Assembly (NCBI GenBank): GCA_019638235.1
Contig: JAHBUE010000001.1
Location: forward strand, 2,280,492-2,344,491
Direction of reading: 5' to 3'
DNA from: Cyclobacteriaceae bacterium
GTDB lineage: Bacteria > Bacteroidota > Bacteroidia > Cytophagales > Cyclobacteriaceae
DNA: 64,000 nucleotides
A program made the position numbers and the translations under genes. How positions within the stretch are numbered: the first letter of the stretch is position 1; every line of letters starts with the position of its first letter. The notes under the pieces were generated by a model. The model was not told the origin of the DNA and did no database searches. It saw only the letters and a program-made list of their open reading frames with translations. Below are positions 61,853 through 64,000 of the stretch, piece after piece.

Positions 61853-62848
61853 CTATTTAATATTTGCTTTAAGCCGGTCGAGGCTGATATCCAAAAATTC
61901 AATCATCATGCGCTTGGTTTCTTTTTTATACAACTCCGTGTCGCATTCTAAATAGTGCGAGGTGTTCATATTCACATGGTTTACGAAAACAATTGCTGCA
62001 TAACTCGGAATAGGCCTGCTGGCCGCTGCTGCCGCTTCTTTAAATTTAGTGCTGTTATCAAACACCGGCTGCTCGCTCCATACTCCCTTCTTCAGCGTTG
62101 TGTTGATGGCCGCTTCGTGGGCGGTTAAATTTTTACCAAAGCCATAATTGGCGCTGCTCAACACCTGGTTGTTCACATCGCCCAGAAGCCGGGCAAAATG
62201 AAAGTTAGGCTTACCCGTTACCTGTGCATATCCTAAAAATTCGTTGTCGAATGTTTTCATCTGCACAAAATAAAAGGTCATGTTCACATCCGCGATCACG
62301 GCATCGTCTAATTGTTTGGACAGCACATGGTTGTTAGAAACGAATCCTGATTTTTCCTTTCCTTTTGCGGTTTCACGCTTCACATAATAAGCGTAATTGT
62401 TAGGGGTTACTTTCAGGAATCCGACAGACTGTGTTGACGATAGCTCCCCTCCTTCTTTTCTGACCCAGTTGCTGTATGCCTCCGTTTTGCCGGCTTCATC
62501 GGCCGAAACAATTTCGTATCCCATAGCTTTAAGCTTTGATACATATTGCTCATACACCTCGTTGGTAATTTCCAGGAAATCCTTGCTGTCAACACCATCA
62601 AGCGCAACACCCATAGCCACATTTGTGTTTCCTCTAAGCGTGCCCAACATTTCGCCACCGGTTGTGCTGGCACGGGCGCTGCCAAAAACCTGGAAATACA
62701 CATTAAAGCTATTAATAAATATACGCTTGGGTGCATTCTTAAACGCGCCTGGTTTAAATGATCCGTGATTAACCACGTCCTTTTCGGTAATCTGCGCATA
62801 AGCCTGCACACCGATCAGCAACACTACTATTGTCAGTATCTTTTTCAT
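61853..62848 (-). CDS. Exported protein of unknown function
   Basis: A 331-residue protein with a signal peptide ending AQAYAQ-like (VQAYAQ). The mature protein is mixed alpha/beta: PKRIFINSFNVYFQVFGSAR near the start, a helix with KLKAMGYEIVSADEAG that recalls periplasmic lipoprotein 'sum' domains, then VIADVNMTFYFVQMKTFDNE and SYAAIVFVNHVNMNTSHYLE. I do not recognise a family. The gene lies 37 bp after an outer-membrane-like gene in the same direction, so the two may work together in the envelope. Confidence 0.7.
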   Translation of the reverse strand: MKKILTIVVLLIGVQAYAQITEKDVVNHGSFKPGAFKNAPKRIFINSFNVYFQVFGSARASTTGGEMLGTLRGNTNVAMGVALDGVDSKDFLEITNEVYEQYVSKLKAMGYEIVSADEAGKTEAYSNWVRKEGGELSSTQSVGFLKVTPNNYAYYVKRETAKGKEKSGFVSNNHVLSKQLDDAVIADVNMTFYFVQMKTFDNEFLGYAQVTGKPNFHFARLLGDVNNQVLSSANYGFGKNLTAHEAAINTTLKKGVWSEQPVFDNSTKFKEAAAAASRPIPSYAAIVFVNHVNMNTSHYLECDTELYKKETKRMMIEFLDISLDRLKANIK

Positions 62849-62885
62849 AGTTATAAATGGTTTAGTTGTTTACTTATCTATTTTG

Positions 62886-63671
62886 TTAATCCTTTTCATA
62901 AAAACGGTATCCCAACTTTATCTCAAAACGCTGGCCCCGGTTAGAAACATCACCCCGGTTGATGAGGGTAACATATTCAAACCCGGCATAGAGCTTGAAG
63001 TCCGAACGAATTTCCAGCAAGTTATTCAAAAAAAACGGATCGGCATATTCCGTCTTTACCTGGCCAGACACATCTCCCACACGAAATCCGTAAGCGGCAG
63101 CTCCTTCGTAGTGAAGTAACAACGGCAGGCTGCCCAGCCGGTAGTCAACAATAAAAGCCGGGCCTGCGCCCATGTAATACCCGGCCGGGTTAAGCACAAA
63201 GTCGGGTTCCTTTTTCTTGCCACCGCCATAATAGTAATACATGTAATCGCCCAGGTGAAACCCCGCAGCAACGTTGAGCTTGTCGGTACTCACCGCTGTT
63301 ACACCCCAGTTATGCCAACCTAAAAAAGTGTTTACCTCGGTGGTAAAATCTTCCTGGTATGCCCAGTCAAATTCTCCGCGTAACATCTGTATGCACATGG
63401 CAAAGAAATCACCGAACAGCTTTACCCGGTGGCTTCTGTTCCAGCCTCCTTTTTCAAAGTTCGATCTGAAAAAATCAAATTCGGGAGCAACGTATGAACG
63501 CCCGATCTGTTCGCCCGACCGCTCCGCATTGTTTAAAAATGTTACACGCAGTCCAACGCCAATCTGTCGTTTATTGTGGACAGGCAAATCCTGTAAGGTG
63601 GTAATCTGCGCGTGTACCTGAAAAGTTAACAACAACGCAACTAACAGGAATGAAATCAAGGGAATTTTCAT
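62886..63671 (-). CDS. Putative outer-membrane beta-barrel protein
   Basis: A 261-residue exported protein. Signal peptide MKIPLISFLLVALLLTFQVH with cleavage after AQ; the ATG at 63671 is used rather than a TTG two codons before it. The rest alternates hydrophobic and polar residues with many aromatic ends (GVGLRVTFL, YMYYYYGGGKK, FKLYAGFEYVTLI, RFEIKLGYRFYEKD), as in small eight- to ten-stranded barrels. No family is recognised. It precedes the unknown exported protein by 37 bp. Confidence 0.7.
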   Translation of the reverse strand: MKIPLISFLLVALLLTFQVHAQITTLQDLPVHNKRQIGVGLRVTFLNNAERSGEQIGRSYVAPEFDFFRSNFEKGGWNRSHRVKLFGDFFAMCIQMLRGEFDWAYQEDFTTEVNTFLGWHNWGVTAVSTDKLNVAAGFHLGDYMYYYYGGGKKKEPDFVLNPAGYYMGAGPAFIVDYRLGSLPLLLHYEGAAAYGFRVGDVSGQVKTEYADPFFLNNLLEIRSDFKLYAGFEYVTLINRGDVSNRGQRFEIKLGYRFYEKD

Positions 63672-64000
63672 GGTCAAGCTTTATTGAATTCATGGCAAAG
63701 TGGGAACCATTATGCTGGCAAGCCATCCCGTTAATGGGGCATTTTGATATACCCACCAGTACGGATATGTAGACGCCAGGCAGCTACCTGGTTTCAACGG
63801 TATGCCCATAAAATAAAACTGGCGGGGGTAAATATCCTGCCATTTTTTGCTGCTATATTATATAGCAATACTGATTATCAATTACTTAACTCGATAAAAT
63901 AACCCCACCTGATAAAGTATAGCATTACTGAGGGGATGAACTACCTATACACATATTTATACCTGACAATCTCACTTTTGTAGACAGTAGAATCAAGCAG
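63672..64000. other. Gene-free right end of the window
   Basis: No reading frame of use is seen in 329 bp. It holds a perfect palindrome TGCTATATTATATAGCA at 63851-63867 in AT-rich sequence, and CACTTTTG at about 63973, one base from a -7 box, facing a gene that would begin beyond the window. Confidence 0.5.

Overview
The window is a stretch of a Bacteroidota chromosome, most likely of the Cytophagales type. The signs are two SusC/SusD pairs, TAnnTTTG promoter boxes with few Shine-Dalgarno sites, many lipoproteins and secreted proteins, a neopullulanase of the SusA type, large MacB-like permeases and a BACON domain. No genus can be named. I saw no rRNA, tRNA, CRISPR array, phage or transposase gene.

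Layout. 1-12151 is mostly housekeeping and envelope genes: a glyoxalase-like fragment, a pirin, a two-domain universal stress protein, a secreted zinc protease, HrpB helicase, a periplasmic alpha-amylase, an OmpA-like protein and MnmE. 12250-23967 is a first polysaccharide utilisation locus (PUL 1), probably for laminarin-type beta-glucan: two GH16 enzymes, a glycan-binding lipoprotein with two repeated modules, SusD, SusC, and a divergent membrane-anchored propeller/Y_Y_Y/LuxR regulator. A 202-bp inverted-repeat element follows. 24180-29151 is a manganese/zinc/iron-type ABC import operon with its own DtxR-family repressor and a perfect palindromic operator. One permease carries a DtxR-like C-terminus, and a four-helix-bundle gene flanked by 22-bp inverted repeats sits inside the operon. 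29220-32545 holds a glycosyltransferase, dapD, a DUF3108 protein and mscL.

32711-51949 is a second, larger PUL (PUL 2) read on the minus strand. It has a GntR/UTRA regulator, three DUF4185-like lipoproteins, a small lipoprotein, SusC, SusD, a phosphomannose isomerase with a long N-terminal extension, a sugar MFS transporter, a ROK kinase, a putative (alpha/alpha)6 glycosidase and a GH92 alpha-mannosidase fused to an SGNH esterase. 52112-57547 follows with six enzymes that read as a complete non-phosphorylating sugar-acid route: mutarotase-like, dehydrogenase, lactonase, mannonate-dehydratase-like, second dehydrogenase and FAH-type diketo-acid hydrolase. Nearly identical 16-bp palindromes, GTTCATACAT(A/T)TGAAC, lie before PUL 2 and in the divergent promoter of the oxidative cluster. 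This suggests that one regulator, probably the GntR protein, controls both. This coupled mannoside-PUL/oxidative-pathway regulon is the best candidate here for an undescribed system.

57682-59243 is a split HipB-HipS-HipT toxin-antitoxin module with a palindromic operator. 59255-63671 holds a MacB-like permease and two secreted or outer-membrane proteins of unknown function. The last 329 bases have no gene.
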